A stretch of 64,000 bases of DNA, from NCBI GenBank assembly GCA_050157065.1, contig CP189573.1. The stretch is one strand, 5' to 3'. Below, piece after piece: positions 46,673 to 55,843 of this stretch. The notes beneath the pieces were generated by a model. That model searched no databases, was not told where the DNA came from, and worked only from the letters and a program-made list of their open reading frames with translations. Position numbers and translations under genes: made by a program. Each line of letters begins with the position of its first letter. Positions within the stretch are counted from its first letter, which is position 1. The DNA is from Avipropionibacterium sp050157065. GTDB lineage: Bacteria; Actinomycetota; Actinomycetes; Propionibacteriales; Propionibacteriaceae.

Positions 46673-46769
46673 GTCACTACCCCGCTTTCTGGATCCATCA
46701 GTGCATCCATGGGGTGGAGACTACTCTTGGTCGTTTGGCGCTTCCCCCCGCGCTGGTCATGCCACCGGG

Positions 46770-48410
46770 CTATTCGGGCGTGGCGGTGTTCCACACGGCT
46801 TGGGCGAAGCTTGTGGTGCCGAGTGGGTGTGTGCCGTTGTGGTCGACCAGGTAGATGTGGCCGTGGGGCGCCCGGAACAACAGTGTGCCGGGCTCGGGTT
46901 GTCGACGCGACCAGTCACCATGGGTCACCAATCGATGCTCCAGCCGCGACAGCGGCGCCAGGTTCGCGATCCGGGTCTGCCCGGGACCACAACCAGCGCG
47001 GTAGGGGATGGTGTGGTCGAGGTCGAGCTTCCCGCGGCTCGCGGCGAACGGGAAGCTGCTGACGGGTTGCCGCAGCTGCATGTGGTCGCGCATTGCTTGG
47101 GGGATCTCGTACGCGTCGACCGGGGTGAGTCCGGCGGGGAGGTCGATGACGGGTCGGAGCAGGATGGTGCAGTCACCCAACCAGCCGCGCACGGTGTCGG
47201 CTGACTGCGGTCCGAGCCCGTCGGTGCGGGCGACACCGGTGCCGGTGCGGACGGTCTGCTCAGCCAGGTGGAGGTTCAGCAGGACGCGGGGTCGGAGTTT
47301 GGCCGGGTCGAGCCGTCGCACGGCGGCGATGATCTCGGCCTCGGTCAACGGCCGACCCGGGGTGCCCGGATGTTCCGGACCGTCGGGGTCGGGCAGGTCA
47401 GGCTCTGGCGGTTCCGGGTCGTCGAACAGATCCGGTTCGTCGTCGTCGCACGCACCGCTGTCCGTGCCGGCCGTGTCGGCTCCGGCCGTGTCCATCCCGG
47501 CAGTGTCAGGTCCGGCTTCATCCGTGCTGGCCTCTTCGCTGGTGACGGGTGTGGTGAGGAGTTGGATGGCTCGGGCCGGGTGGGCGAGGAGTCCGAGGGC
47601 GGTCGCGCGTCGGTTGTCCTTGCTCGACTCGTCACCCTGAGCTTGGAGGAGGTCGGCGAGCCGGTCGATCATCGCGTCGAGCCAGATCCCCGCAGCAGCA
47701 TCGACCCGCGCGTACACGGTGGTCAGGCCGTGGTCGTCGGACTGCCCGACATGGACCTTCTTGTCCGCCTTCCCGACCAGGTCGGCCAGCGCGGCGGCGC
47801 GTTCGGGGTTCGCTTCGATGACCGCCGCATCCACCAACGCTTGGAGCCGGCCCCACGGGAGCCGACCGAGCAGGTCGGCGATCGCGGCGTCGACGTACCC
47901 GGCTTCGTGCTTGCTCAGATGGCGGGTGGCCTGGGCGATCCGGCGGGCCTGCCACGCCTCGATCTCGGTCTCACAGATCCGTGACCACAAGCGTGGCAGC
48001 CGGTGCCGCAGATCCAGCGCGTCCCCGATCAGCCGGGCACCGGCCCAACTGGACGAGTGCAGCAGTGCCGCCAGCTCGGCGGCAGCGAACTCCGCGACCA
48101 GCGGGGTGCCGTCACCCCCGAGCTGCACCGCCCGCTCCGCCCCCGGCACCACACTCTGCGTCGTGGCCGTGGAGATGGAGGTCGTGGTGGGGAGGGCTTC
48201 GCCGGGATGAAGGTCAGCCCAATCGGTAGCACTGATCAGTTCGTTGCACTCGGTGGCCATCTTGAGCCGCCGGCCGCCGGTCATCTGGCTGACCACGAGT
48301 TCGGGGGTCAGTGGTGGCAACCGGGGCGGCGGCTCGTCGTCGGGCACGTCGTACCAAGGGTCCGCCGGATCGAACGGCGCACCACCCTCAGGACCCGAGT
48401 ATTGCAGCAC
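46770..48410 (-). CDS. DUF222 / HNH endonuclease domain protein (13E12-like)
   Basis: 546 residues from a leaderless GTG. The N-terminal two thirds is DUF222 (AELAALLHSSSWAGARLIGDALDLRHRLP, KVHVGQSDDHGLTTVYARVDAAAG), and the C-terminus has an HNH nuclease pattern LDLDHTIPYRAGC...TRIANLAPLSRLEHRLVTHGDW. Between them is an acidic linker with DTAG repeats (about residues 310-360). Multicopy family in actinobacteria; thought to derive from mobile DNA but activity is largely untested. A longer TTG start at 48440 is possible. Confidence 0.88.
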   Translation of the reverse strand: MLQYSGPEGGAPFDPADPWYDVPDDEPPPRLPPLTPELVVSQMTGGRRLKMATECNELISATDWADLHPGEALPTTTSISTATTQSVVPGAERAVQLGGDGTPLVAEFAAAELAALLHSSSWAGARLIGDALDLRHRLPRLWSRICETEIEAWQARRIAQATRHLSKHEAGYVDAAIADLLGRLPWGRLQALVDAAVIEANPERAAALADLVGKADKKVHVGQSDDHGLTTVYARVDAAAGIWLDAMIDRLADLLQAQGDESSKDNRRATALGLLAHPARAIQLLTTPVTSEEASTDEAGPDTAGMDTAGADTAGTDSGACDDDEPDLFDDPEPPEPDLPDPDGPEHPGTPGRPLTEAEIIAAVRRLDPAKLRPRVLLNLHLAEQTVRTGTGVARTDGLGPQSADTVRGWLGDCTILLRPVIDLPAGLTPVDAYEIPQAMRDHMQLRQPVSSFPFAASRGKLDLDHTIPYRAGCGPGQTRIANLAPLSRLEHRLVTHGDWSRRQPEPGTLLFRAPHGHIYLVDHNGTHPLGTTSFAQAVWNTATPE

Positions 48411-48417
48411 GTGTTCG

Positions 48418-48423
48418 ATACTA
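48418..48423 (-). promoter_or_regulatory. Leaderless promoter of the DUF222/HNH gene
   Basis: TAGTAT on the minus strand ends seven bases before the GTG at 48410; this spacing is the reason for choosing that start. Confidence 0.5.
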
Positions 48424-48511
48424 AACGCCGCCGCCGACAAGAATCGTCACGAGGCTCACGGCACAGTCCAAGGCGTCGCAGACCCCTCCGAGCGCAAGAG
48501 TCAGGCCATGG

Positions 48512-48595
48512 TCACCGGCGACCACGTTCCACAAGTGCGAGCACGTCGTCGTCGGTCACGGCTGAGTCGCTCTTCGCGACCAAGCGTCTACCCAT
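48512..48595 (-). CDS. Possible 27-residue ORF coupled to the aldehyde dehydrogenase gene
   Basis: The ATG overlaps the stop of the upstream aldehyde dehydrogenase gene (TGATG) and reads MGRRLVAKSDSAVTDDDV then LALVERGRR. Its codon use fits the strand, and it could be a small protein or the remains of a longer gene. No ribosome site of note, no known family. Confidence 0.2.
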   Translation of the reverse strand: MGRRLVAKSDSAVTDDDVLALVERGRR

Positions 48596-50166
48596 CACGT
48601 GATTCGGCGGGGTAGCTGCCATGGGTTGTCGTCGCGTACGGCTGCCGGCAACAGCTCCTGCGGGAACCCCTGATAGCTGATCGGGCGCTGGAAGCGTTGG
48701 ATCGCCAGCGTCCCCACCGACGTGGTGCCGGGCGTGGTCGTGGCCGGGTACGGCCCCCCATGGACCATCGCGTGCGTCACCTCGACGCCGGTCGGCCAAG
48801 CGTTCATGATCACCCGTCCCGCCAGGTCCTCGAGGCCGGGCAGCAGGGCCGCCACCAGGTCGTGATCAGCCGCGTCGGCGTGGACCGCAACCGTGAGTTG
48901 CCCCTCCAGGGTCTTCAACGTGGCTTGGAGATCGGCGAGGTCGGCGTAGCTGACGACCAGCCCGGCGGGCCCGAACACCTCGTCGGCCAACGACCGGTCC
49001 AGTCGCAACTCCTTGGCCGTCACCGACGCCACGATCGGCGTCGGGTTCGTGGGTCCGTCACCCCGGGCACCGGCACCCAGCACCTCCAGCCGGGTGAACC
49101 GGGCCGCCCCCTGTTCGTACGACGCCAGGATCCGGCTGGTCAGCATCGGCTGCCCGGTCGTCGCCGTGATGCGTTCACCGATCTCGGCCCGGAGGTCGGT
49201 CGCCTCACGGGGTACGAACAACAGCCCCGGGTTGGTGCAGAACTGTCCCGAGCCCAGGGTGAGCGAATCGACGTACCCCTGGGCGACGTCGGCGGCATCA
49301 CGTGCACGTCGGGGCAGCACCACGACCGGGTTGACGCTCGACATCTCTGCGTACACAGGGATCGGAACCGGACGCGACTGGGCCAACGCCTGCAGCGCCA
49401 GTCCGCCGGCCCGCGACCCAGTGAACCCGACCGCGCGGATCCCGGGATGGGTGACAAGCTGGGCACCGAGGTCGTTGCCGACGCCGTACAGCACGGAGAA
49501 CAGGCCCCGCGGCAGTCCGCAGGCCGCGATGGCTGCGTCGACGGCGATGGCGGTGAGCTCGGCGGTCCCGGGATGGGCAGGGTGGGCCTTGACGATCACC
49601 GGGCAGCCGGCGGCCAGGGCCGAGGCGGTGTCGCCGCCGGCAGTGGAGAACGCCATCGGGAAGTTGGCGGCCCCGAACACCACCACCGGTCCGAGCGGTA
49701 CGAACCGCAGCCGCAGGTCCGGCGCCGGTGTGGGGGAGCGGTCGGGCTGGGCGTGATCGATCCGGACGCCCTGGTGCTCGCCGAGCTCGACCTCCCCGGC
49801 CAACAGCCGCAGCTGGTTGGAGGTCCGGGCGACCTCCCCGTACAGCCGTGCCTCGGGCAGCCCGGTCTCCCGACGGGCCCGGTGTACGAGTTCGTCGTTC
49901 ACCGCATCGAGGTTGGCGGCGATCAGACGGAGCAGTGCGGCCCGCTGTTCGGGGGTGGTGTGCCGATACTCGGCGAACGCCGCCGTGGCCGCCTCGACCG
50001 CAGCATCGACCTCGGCCGTCCCGACGGTCCGGTACACCGGCTTCAACGCCTCACCGGTGGCCGGGTCGACCGCGCGGAACTCCTGCCCGGTGCCGACCAC
50101 CGGGCGGCCGGCGATCCTGGAACAACCCTGCAGCTGGTCGTCGACCTCAGCGGGGAACACGGACAC
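48595..50166 (-). CDS. Aldehyde dehydrogenase, probable 2-oxoglutarate semialdehyde dehydrogenase
   Basis: 523 residues. Catalytic cysteine in GSGQFCTNPGLL, general-base glutamate in VYAEMSSVNPVV, and NAD-site VVFGAANFPMAFSTAGGDTASALAAGCPVIVKAHPAHPGT. The HPAHPGT and QFCTNPGL forms are typical of 2-oxoglutarate semialdehyde dehydrogenases from aldarate/hydroxyproline pathways. The gene is last in the IclR-side operon and the dehydratase on the divergent arm would make its substrate, supporting this role. GTG at 50166 or 50160; it overlaps the upstream gene. Confidence 0.85.
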   Translation of the reverse strand: MSVFPAEVDDQLQGCSRIAGRPVVGTGQEFRAVDPATGEALKPVYRTVGTAEVDAAVEAATAAFAEYRHTTPEQRAALLRLIAANLDAVNDELVHRARRETGLPEARLYGEVARTSNQLRLLAGEVELGEHQGVRIDHAQPDRSPTPAPDLRLRFVPLGPVVVFGAANFPMAFSTAGGDTASALAAGCPVIVKAHPAHPGTAELTAIAVDAAIAACGLPRGLFSVLYGVGNDLGAQLVTHPGIRAVGFTGSRAGGLALQALAQSRPVPIPVYAEMSSVNPVVVLPRRARDAADVAQGYVDSLTLGSGQFCTNPGLLFVPREATDLRAEIGERITATTGQPMLTSRILASYEQGAARFTRLEVLGAGARGDGPTNPTPIVASVTAKELRLDRSLADEVFGPAGLVVSYADLADLQATLKTLEGQLTVAVHADAADHDLVAALLPGLEDLAGRVIMNAWPTGVEVTHAMVHGGPYPATTTPGTTSVGTLAIQRFQRPISYQGFPQELLPAAVRDDNPWQLPRRIT

Positions 50167-51118
50167 CTCGCTCGGCCAGGTGGGCGGTGCTGTCGGCGAA
50201 GTAGGCGTCGAGCACCTGCATTTCGAACTCGGCCACCATCGTCGCGGAGTCGACGGCGTCGGAGTGGCTGTAGACGATCACCATGCCGACCAGTCCAGGG
50301 TCATGGATCTGGACCTCGGGACCGTACTTCTGCTTGAGCTGCAACAACTTCTCGCGGTTGTTGTCCAGGTGCACCAACGTGTAGTCGAGGTTGATCGTCC
50401 GGGTGATCAACCAGTCGTACGTACTGGTCGAGGCGACCTCCTGCCCGGTCGGGTCGATGATCGCACTCCGGTTGGGCGGGTTGACCGCACCGACGAAGAA
50501 GGAGCGACAGCTCAACGCCCAGTAGTTCTGCATCAGGCCACCGTGGTAGGCCGACGGGAACACGATCAGCCGTGGCTGCACCTGCGCGACCGCTGCCCGT
50601 ACCTGCTCGAAGTTGAGGTCGAAGCAGATGATGCCACTGACCCGGCCGAAGTCGAGGTCGGCGGCGAGGACGGTGTCACCGGGCCTGATGCCCAGCCCCG
50701 CCTGTTCACCCAGGGTCGGGACGATCTTGTCGTACACGGCTGCCGTGCCACCGTCCCGGCCGATGAACTCCAAGGCGTTGACCAACGCACCGTCGTCGTC
50801 GACCCGATAGCTGGGGTAGGTGACGTAGGTGTGGTGGGTCACGGCGATCTCGGCGAGCGCGTCGCGGACCCGGCTGCCCTTGCCCCGCGCGAACTCCTCG
50901 CGGGCCTCGATGGGCAACTGGGTCGGACCCGGTTGGCCGTTCACCTGTGGTCGGTCGAACATCTCGGGGAGCACCACCAGATCAGGCCGATCGGGCAACA
51001 CCCGGCTGATCCGGTCGGTCCAGTGGTCGACGACCCGGGTGAGGTCGGCGTCGGTGACCCGGGGTTCGGCCAGCTGGACCGGATGGCCCGAGACGGCCGA
51101 GACGGTGACGTTCTGCAT
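50147..51118 (-). CDS. Carbon-nitrogen hydrolase (nitrilase superfamily)
   Basis: 323 residues with the Glu-Lys-Cys triad in place: E52 in VVLPEMF, K131 in AVYDKIVPTLGE and C165 in SGIICFDLNF. The family cleaves nitriles, amides or carbamoyl groups; the closest style here is the amidase-like group with a C-terminal helical tail (about residues 265-323). Substrate not deducible. Lies between the lyase gene (59 bp) and the aldehyde dehydrogenase (20-base overlap), so it belongs to the same operon. ATG start with MQNVTVSAVSG. Confidence 0.9.
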   Translation of the reverse strand: MQNVTVSAVSGHPVQLAEPRVTDADLTRVVDHWTDRISRVLPDRPDLVVLPEMFDRPQVNGQPGPTQLPIEAREEFARGKGSRVRDALAEIAVTHHTYVTYPSYRVDDDGALVNALEFIGRDGGTAAVYDKIVPTLGEQAGLGIRPGDTVLAADLDFGRVSGIICFDLNFEQVRAAVAQVQPRLIVFPSAYHGGLMQNYWALSCRSFFVGAVNPPNRSAIIDPTGQEVASTSTYDWLITRTINLDYTLVHLDNNREKLLQLKQKYGPEVQIHDPGLVGMVIVYSHSDAVDSATMVAEFEMQVLDAYFADSTAHLAERGVRVPR

Positions 51119-51177
51119 GGGGTGTGAATCTCCTGGATCGGTGTACGGGTGTGGATTCGGCGTTGTTCAGCGGCAGC

Positions 51178-52693
51178 TCATCGCCAGTTCCAGCCCGGGC
51201 CGACGTCTGCCTTGGTGAGCGGGCGCGTGGTGATGTTGTGGCGCAGCGGGCTGTTGGAGCGGTAGCGGTAGGTGCCGTCGGCCTGCTGCACCAGGCCCGG
51301 GTCGGTGATCTCGATGCCGGGAACGTCGGTGAGGCCCTCCAGGTTGCCACCGTGGAACTGGTTGTCCTCATAGATGATGTCGCCGATCGGCGGCACCTCG
51401 ACCTCGTCGATCACCGGGGCGGGCGATTCGTTGCCGACGATGGCGTTCTCCCGGTAGGTGATGTTTCTCCACCGGTACGTCCCAGCCCTTCTCCTCGCTG
51501 TAGTACATGTTGACGATGATGTTCTTGGCGTTGTCGACGAAGGTGTTGTTCTCGACGACGACGTCCTTGGTCGGGTAGTAGCTGCCGACACCGGGGCCGT
51601 TCTTGGCATCACCGGCATAGAGCTGGAGGGCCGCCTTGCCCCGGGGTTGGCACCCTTGGACGTAGTTGCCCCGGATGACGTGCCCCTCACCGATCATCAG
51701 CATGCCGCCGGTGTAGTAGCCGTCGTTGGTCTCCATGCCGGGGAAGATGAAGTTTCGTTCCACGGTGTTGAAGCTGCCGGCGCGACTGCAGATCGAGCCG
51801 GACGCCTTCCAGAACGTGTTGTCCCGGATGGTGCTGTTGCTGCTCTTGAGGCTGACGATCCGGCCGATGCCCTCCATGTTCTCGAACACGTTGCGCTCGA
51901 TGACCGAGTACGCAGGCTCGAGGGCGTTCACACCGTCACCCAGCCGGATCACCACCGCCGCCGCGCTGTAGCCGTTGTTGGGGATGTCGGAGAAGTAGTT
52001 GTTGTCGATCCGGTGGTGGTCGGGTACGCCCAGGGGACGCCACCCGATGATCAACAGTGCGTAGCTGATCTTGTTCAGGAAGGCGCAGTGGTCGATGCGG
52101 TTGTGGGTGCCCCACAGGCCGACCCAGACGTCCTTGCCGGCGGGGAGCACCTGTTCCTTGTTGAAGCGGTCCACCACGACGTTGGTCAGCCGGCAGTGGT
52201 TGGAGTACTGGGTCTGCGTGCCGGGAGCCGCGTTCTCGTCCCAGTCACTGAACTGGATCAGGTGCAGATGGTTCAGGGGTGCGGCGCCGTCCCGGAACGT
52301 CAGCCCGTCGACCACCAGATGGTCACCGATGATCCTCAGGTACGAGGTCCCGGAGATGATCACCTTGCCCGGCGTCTGGGCCCGCAGTGTGATCGGCCCG
52401 TCCGGGGTGCCCATGGCACGGAAGTCGATTCCGATGTCACGCCAGGTGCCGTTCTTCAACATGATCACGTCACCGGGCTCCGAGGCGGCGATCGCGGCGG
52501 TGAGCTCAGCAGGGGTCTTCACGAGTAGGTGGCGGCTCGGCGCGGTGGGCTGTACGTCGGCCAGCGCCGTTTTCGTGTCGAGGGCGGTCGCACCGACACC
52601 GACGCCGACGGCGCCGGCTGCGGACAGGAATCCTCGACGGGACAGGGATGCGGGCTGGGTGGAGCGGTGCATTGCACTGGGGGAGTGCTGCAT
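51178..52693 (-). pseudogene. Secreted PL6-type polysaccharide lyase (chondroitinase B/alginate lyase family), frameshifted
   Basis: The frame from 52693 runs 441 codons and then leaves the family pattern at YSEEKGWDVPVEKHHLP; the second frame continues with NITYRENAIVGNESPAPV through to the stop at 51178. Removing one base of the AAA run at 51464-51466 (minus-strand GAG AAA CAT to GAG AAC ATC) joins the frames into one 504-residue protein. It has a Tat signal (SRRGFLS, cleavage near residue 46), then right-handed beta-helix rungs (HCRLTNVVVDRF, VIRGNYVQGC, VVENNTFVDN). A recent mutation or sequencing error cannot be told apart. Confidence 0.82.
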
Positions 52694-52720
52694 GATCGTT
52701 CTCCTTGCTGGGTTGGGTAC

Positions 52721-54013
52721 TTACGGTTCCGGCAACGTGTCCGTTCCCGGTATGGGTGGGGTGCCCCGGACGAGCATCCCGTCGCGGACGGTCGTACGAC
52801 CGCCCTGGATGACGTGCGCGACAGGACCGAGTCCATCCGGGTCGGCGCCGTGCAGGACGGTGAGGTCGGCCTGCAGGCCTGCTGCCACGATGCCCACGTC
52901 GGTCAGGCCGAGGGCTGTCGCAGCGTGCGAGGTCGCCGTCGCGACCGCCTGCCCGGCCGTCAACTGCAGGGTCGCCATCGCACAACGCAGACTCGACAGG
53001 AAGGTCCGGAACGGGGTGAACCGCACCCCGGCGTCACTGGCGACCACCAATGGCACGTCGGCGTCCAGCAGCGCCCGGGCCCATGCGAAGTCGTGGTCGA
53101 GCCGTCCCGTCGGCGAGGAGGCGATGACGGTGTCACGCTGTTCCGGGGTCAGGTCGACGCCCGCCTCGTCGGTCAGCGCCCGTTGCAGGCCGGCGAAGGT
53201 GACCACCGGCACCGACCGGGTGCCGGCCAGCAGCTCGACCAACTGCTGCGGGGGAGACAGCGCCCCGGTCGAGTCGCGCCACAGGCAGTGCTCGATCGTG
53301 TCGACCCCACCTCGGACCGCCCCTGCAATGCTGTCGACGTTCTGCGCATGGGCGGCGACCCGCAGGCCGCGCGCATGGGCCGTACGGACCGCCAGCGCGA
53401 CCTGTTCGTCGCTGAACTGGGCGGCCAACGGATCGGACTCCCGGGTCATGTTGCCGCCGCTGGTCATCAGCTTCACCAGGTCGACTCCGCTGTCGGCCAA
53501 CCGGTGCACCGCGGTGATCAACTCCTCGTCGGTGGTGACGACGTTGCCGCACCAGTTGAGGTGTCCGGTCGTGGTGGTGATCGGCGCCCCGGCGGTGAGG
53601 ATCCGGGGCCCGCTGACCAGGCCTCGGCGTTGCCGATCCCGTAGCGACGCAACGATGCCGCGGGTGTCGCCGCAGTCGCGGACGGTGGTCAGCCCGCCGA
53701 GCAGCGCCTCGGCCGCATTGGTCGTCCCGATCCCGGCCAGGGCGGCGTCATCGCCGTTCTCGAACGTGCGGCGGGTGAGGGTGTGGTCACTGTCGCTGGT
53801 GAACAGCAGGTGGACGTGGGCGTCGATCAGCCCCGGGACCAGCGTGGTGCCGGGCAGCCGCTCGACCCGGTCGGCATCGCTGGCCGGCGGGACGTCCGCG
53901 GCATCGCGCACGGCCAGGATCCGATCGTCCTCGATGCCGACGGCGATGTCATGGCGGGGCACACCACCGGTGCCGTCGTGCACGGTGTCGACGATCAACC
54001 ACCGACGGGTCAT
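52721..54013 (-). CDS. Metal-dependent amidohydrolase
   Basis: 430 residues of the imidazolonepropionase/dipeptidase-like amidohydrolase superfamily: metal motif GLIDAHVHLLF near residues 62-72, lysine in DLVKLMTSGGN, HAQN near 210 and IEHC (second histidine), final metal aspartate in VVASDAGVRFTP. Sits on a TIM barrel with a small beta domain at both ends. Cuts amide/cyclic bonds of an unknown substrate. ATG overlaps the iclR stop by four bases. Together with the nitrilase-fold enzyme it suggests the cluster also handles amides. Confidence 0.88.
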   Translation of the reverse strand: MTRRWLIVDTVHDGTGGVPRHDIAVGIEDDRILAVRDAADVPPASDADRVERLPGTTLVPGLIDAHVHLLFTSDSDHTLTRRTFENGDDAALAGIGTTNAAEALLGGLTTVRDCGDTRGIVASLRDRQRRGLVSGPRILTAGAPITTTTGHLNWCGNVVTTDEELITAVHRLADSGVDLVKLMTSGGNMTRESDPLAAQFSDEQVALAVRTAHARGLRVAAHAQNVDSIAGAVRGGVDTIEHCLWRDSTGALSPPQQLVELLAGTRSVPVVTFAGLQRALTDEAGVDLTPEQRDTVIASSPTGRLDHDFAWARALLDADVPLVVASDAGVRFTPFRTFLSSLRCAMATLQLTAGQAVATATSHAATALGLTDVGIVAAGLQADLTVLHGADPDGLGPVAHVIQGGRTTVRDGMLVRGTPPIPGTDTLPEP

Positions 54014-54810
54014 CGTGGGGCCACCTCCGGCAGCGAACTGCCGACCCGGCCGATCTCGGCAGCCGCTGCCAGCAGCTGCTCGACGATCAACGCCTCCCGC
54101 TCCGGACTGATCCGTCCGATCGGCACCGAACAACTGATCGCGTCGTACGGATGGGTGCCGTACGGCAGCGCCACGCCGATGCAGTGGAGGCCCGGCGTGT
54201 TCTCCTCGCGCTCGACGGCGTAACCCTGTTCCCGAGTGCGCGCGAGCTGCTCGTCGAGGGCATGGCGGTCGGTCACGGTCTGCGGTGTCAACGCCGGCAG
54301 CGGATCGGTCAGGTGTCGGTCGAGCTGGTCGGGCGGCTGGGCGGCCAACAGGGCCTTGCCCAAGGACGTACAGCTCGCCGGGAGGCGACGCCCCACCCGG
54401 TTGATCACCCGCAGGTACTGGGTGGACTCCCGGGTGGCGAGGTAGACCACGTCGCTGCCGTCCAGGCGGGCGAGGTGGACGGTCTCGTCCAAGGTGGTGT
54501 GCAGTCGGTCCAGCCACGGCTGCACCAGTTGGACGCACGGGTCGGCGTCGAGATAGCTCACCCCGGCGATCAGCGCGCGAATCCCGATCCCGTACAACAC
54601 ACCGGACTGGTCACGTTGCACCCAGCCCAGTTCGGTGAGGGTCTGCAGCAGGGCGTACGCACTGCTCCGCGGGATGCCCGTCGCCTCGGCCACCTCGCGG
54701 ATCCGGACCGACTGGCCACGCCGGCTCGCCAGGAACTCGAGCACCAGGACCGTGTGCTCGGCCGACTTGACGCGCCGAACCCCACCAGTTCCGGATGGTG
54801 CGCTGGTCAT
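54010..54810 (-). CDS. IclR family transcriptional regulator
   Basis: 266 residues: winged helix-turn-helix at about 20-75 (SAEHTVLVLEFLASRRGQ, IREVAEATGIPRSSAYALLQTL) and the IclR effector domain (LDETVHLARLDGSDVVYLATRES, SLGKALLA, CIGVALPYG). Such regulators respond to small catabolic acids. Its divergent position next to the dehydratase gene makes that promoter a likely target, with autoregulation probable. ATG with GAGGAGG ahead; start 54810 is the family N-terminus, the open frame upstream is noncoding. Confidence 0.93.
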   Translation of the reverse strand: MTSAPSGTGGVRRVKSAEHTVLVLEFLASRRGQSVRIREVAEATGIPRSSAYALLQTLTELGWVQRDQSGVLYGIGIRALIAGVSYLDADPCVQLVQPWLDRLHTTLDETVHLARLDGSDVVYLATRESTQYLRVINRVGRRLPASCTSLGKALLAAQPPDQLDRHLTDPLPALTPQTVTDRHALDEQLARTREQGYAVEREENTPGLHCIGVALPYGTHPYDAISCSVPIGRISPEREALIVEQLLAAAAEIGRVGSSLPEVAPR

Positions 54811-54848
54811 GTGCGGGCTCCTCCTCTGCGAAAGCAGTGCCATGGCCG

Positions 54849-54894
54849 ATGTTAAGGTCGCTACTACATTCGTGCAAGCCTGCTTCATATGTAG
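54849..54894. promoter_or_regulatory. Divergent promoter/operator between iclR and the dehydratase gene
   Basis: Minus strand: TTGCAC (54877-54872), 17 bases, TAACAT (54854-54849), a good promoter for iclR. Overlapping it are CTACAT (54864-54869) and ATGTAG (54889-54894), inverted half sites 19 bases apart, a candidate operator. A rightward promoter for the dehydratase could not be fixed. Confidence 0.5.
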
Positions 54895-54910
54895 CTGATC
54901 GGGGGAACCG

Positions 54911-55843
54911 ATGGTGGGTCTGGCCGACGTACTGGCGGCGCAACTGGGGCGAGGTGTGCTGGCCTTCCCGCTTACCGCGTTCACCGACGACGGCGAATCG
55001 ATCAGTGTCGACGGCTGTCGCAGCCACGTCCGGCACCACCTGGCGACCGGGGCCGCCGGGCTGTTCGTGGCCTGCGGGACCGGCGAGTTCGCCAGCCTGA
55101 CCGAGGCCGAGTACGCCGAGGTGATCACGGTGGCGGCAGCCGAGGCCGACCGCCGGGTGCCCGTGCTCGCCGGCATCGGGTACGGCTTCGCGCAGGCCCG
55201 CCGGATGGCCGGGATTGCTGTGGGGGCAGGGATCGACGGGCTCCTGGTGATGCCGCCCTACCTCGCCCGGGGCTCCGATGCCGGGCTCGTCGAGTACGTG
55301 CGGCGCATCGCGGCGGGCACGGACCTTCCGTTGATCGTCTACCTGCGCGACCTGATGAAGGTGTCGACTGAAGCGCTCGAGCAGTTGGCGGCCATCGAGA
55401 CCGTGATCGGGTTCAAGGACGGGCACTCTTCGTTCATGGAACTGCAGCGGGCCCGGCTCGCCCTGGGGCCGGACTTCCTGCTGTTCAACGGATCGCTGAC
55501 CGCCGAGATGCAGTACCGCCCGTACGCCAGCCTCGGCATCCGGGGCTATTCGTCGGCGGTGCAGGCCTTCGTCCCCGAGATCGCCGGCGTCTTCTTCACC
55601 GCGGCACAGCGCGACGACCAGCCACGGATGGACGAGTTGCTCAGCGGCTTCTACAGTCCGCTGGTCGCGCTGCGGGACCGGATCCCCGGGTACGCGGTGT
55701 CGTTGATCAAGGCCGGTGCCCGACTGCGGGGGCAGCCGGTCGGACCGGTGCGGGCACCGCTGACCGATCCGACCCCGGACCACCTCGCCGAGCTCGAGTT
55801 GATCACTCGCCGGGGCCTGGCACTGGTGGGGGCCGAACTGTGA
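54911..55843 (+). CDS. 5-dehydro-4-deoxyglucarate dehydratase (DapA superfamily)
   Basis: Converts 5-dehydro-4-deoxyglucarate to 2-oxoglutarate semialdehyde with loss of water and CO2. 310 residues, TIM barrel with Schiff-base lysine K169 in VIGFKDGHSS and Y144 in LIVYLRD. The C-terminal GYAVSLIKAGARLRGQPVGPVRAPLTD is characteristic of this member of the family rather than dihydrodipicolinate synthase. ATG with GGGGGA ahead. Divergent from IclR and coupled to the next gene; the aldehyde dehydrogenase of the other arm would take its product on. Confidence 0.9.
   Translation: MVGLADVLAAQLGRGVLAFPLTAFTDDGESISVDGCRSHVRHHLATGAAGLFVACGTGEFASLTEAEYAEVITVAAAEADRRVPVLAGIGYGFAQARRMAGIAVGAGIDGLLVMPPYLARGSDAGLVEYVRRIAAGTDLPLIVYLRDLMKVSTEALEQLAAIETVIGFKDGHSSFMELQRARLALGPDFLLFNGSLTAEMQYRPYASLGIRGYSSAVQAFVPEIAGVFFTAAQRDDQPRMDELLSGFYSPLVALRDRIPGYAVSLIKAGARLRGQPVGPVRAPLTDPTPDHLAELELITRRGLALVGAEL

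Noticed and set aside
46770..48410. The DUF222/HNH protein as a homing endonuclease or active restriction enzyme
   Set aside because: It is a free-standing gene with no intein or intron and no methyltransferase; the family is common and its activity unproven.
54911..55843. Dihydrodipicolinate synthase (dapA) or a hydroxyproline-pathway deaminase
   Set aside because: Same superfamily, but the C-terminal GYAVSLIKAGARLRG segment and the neighbouring semialdehyde dehydrogenase fit 5-dehydro-4-deoxyglucarate dehydratase better.
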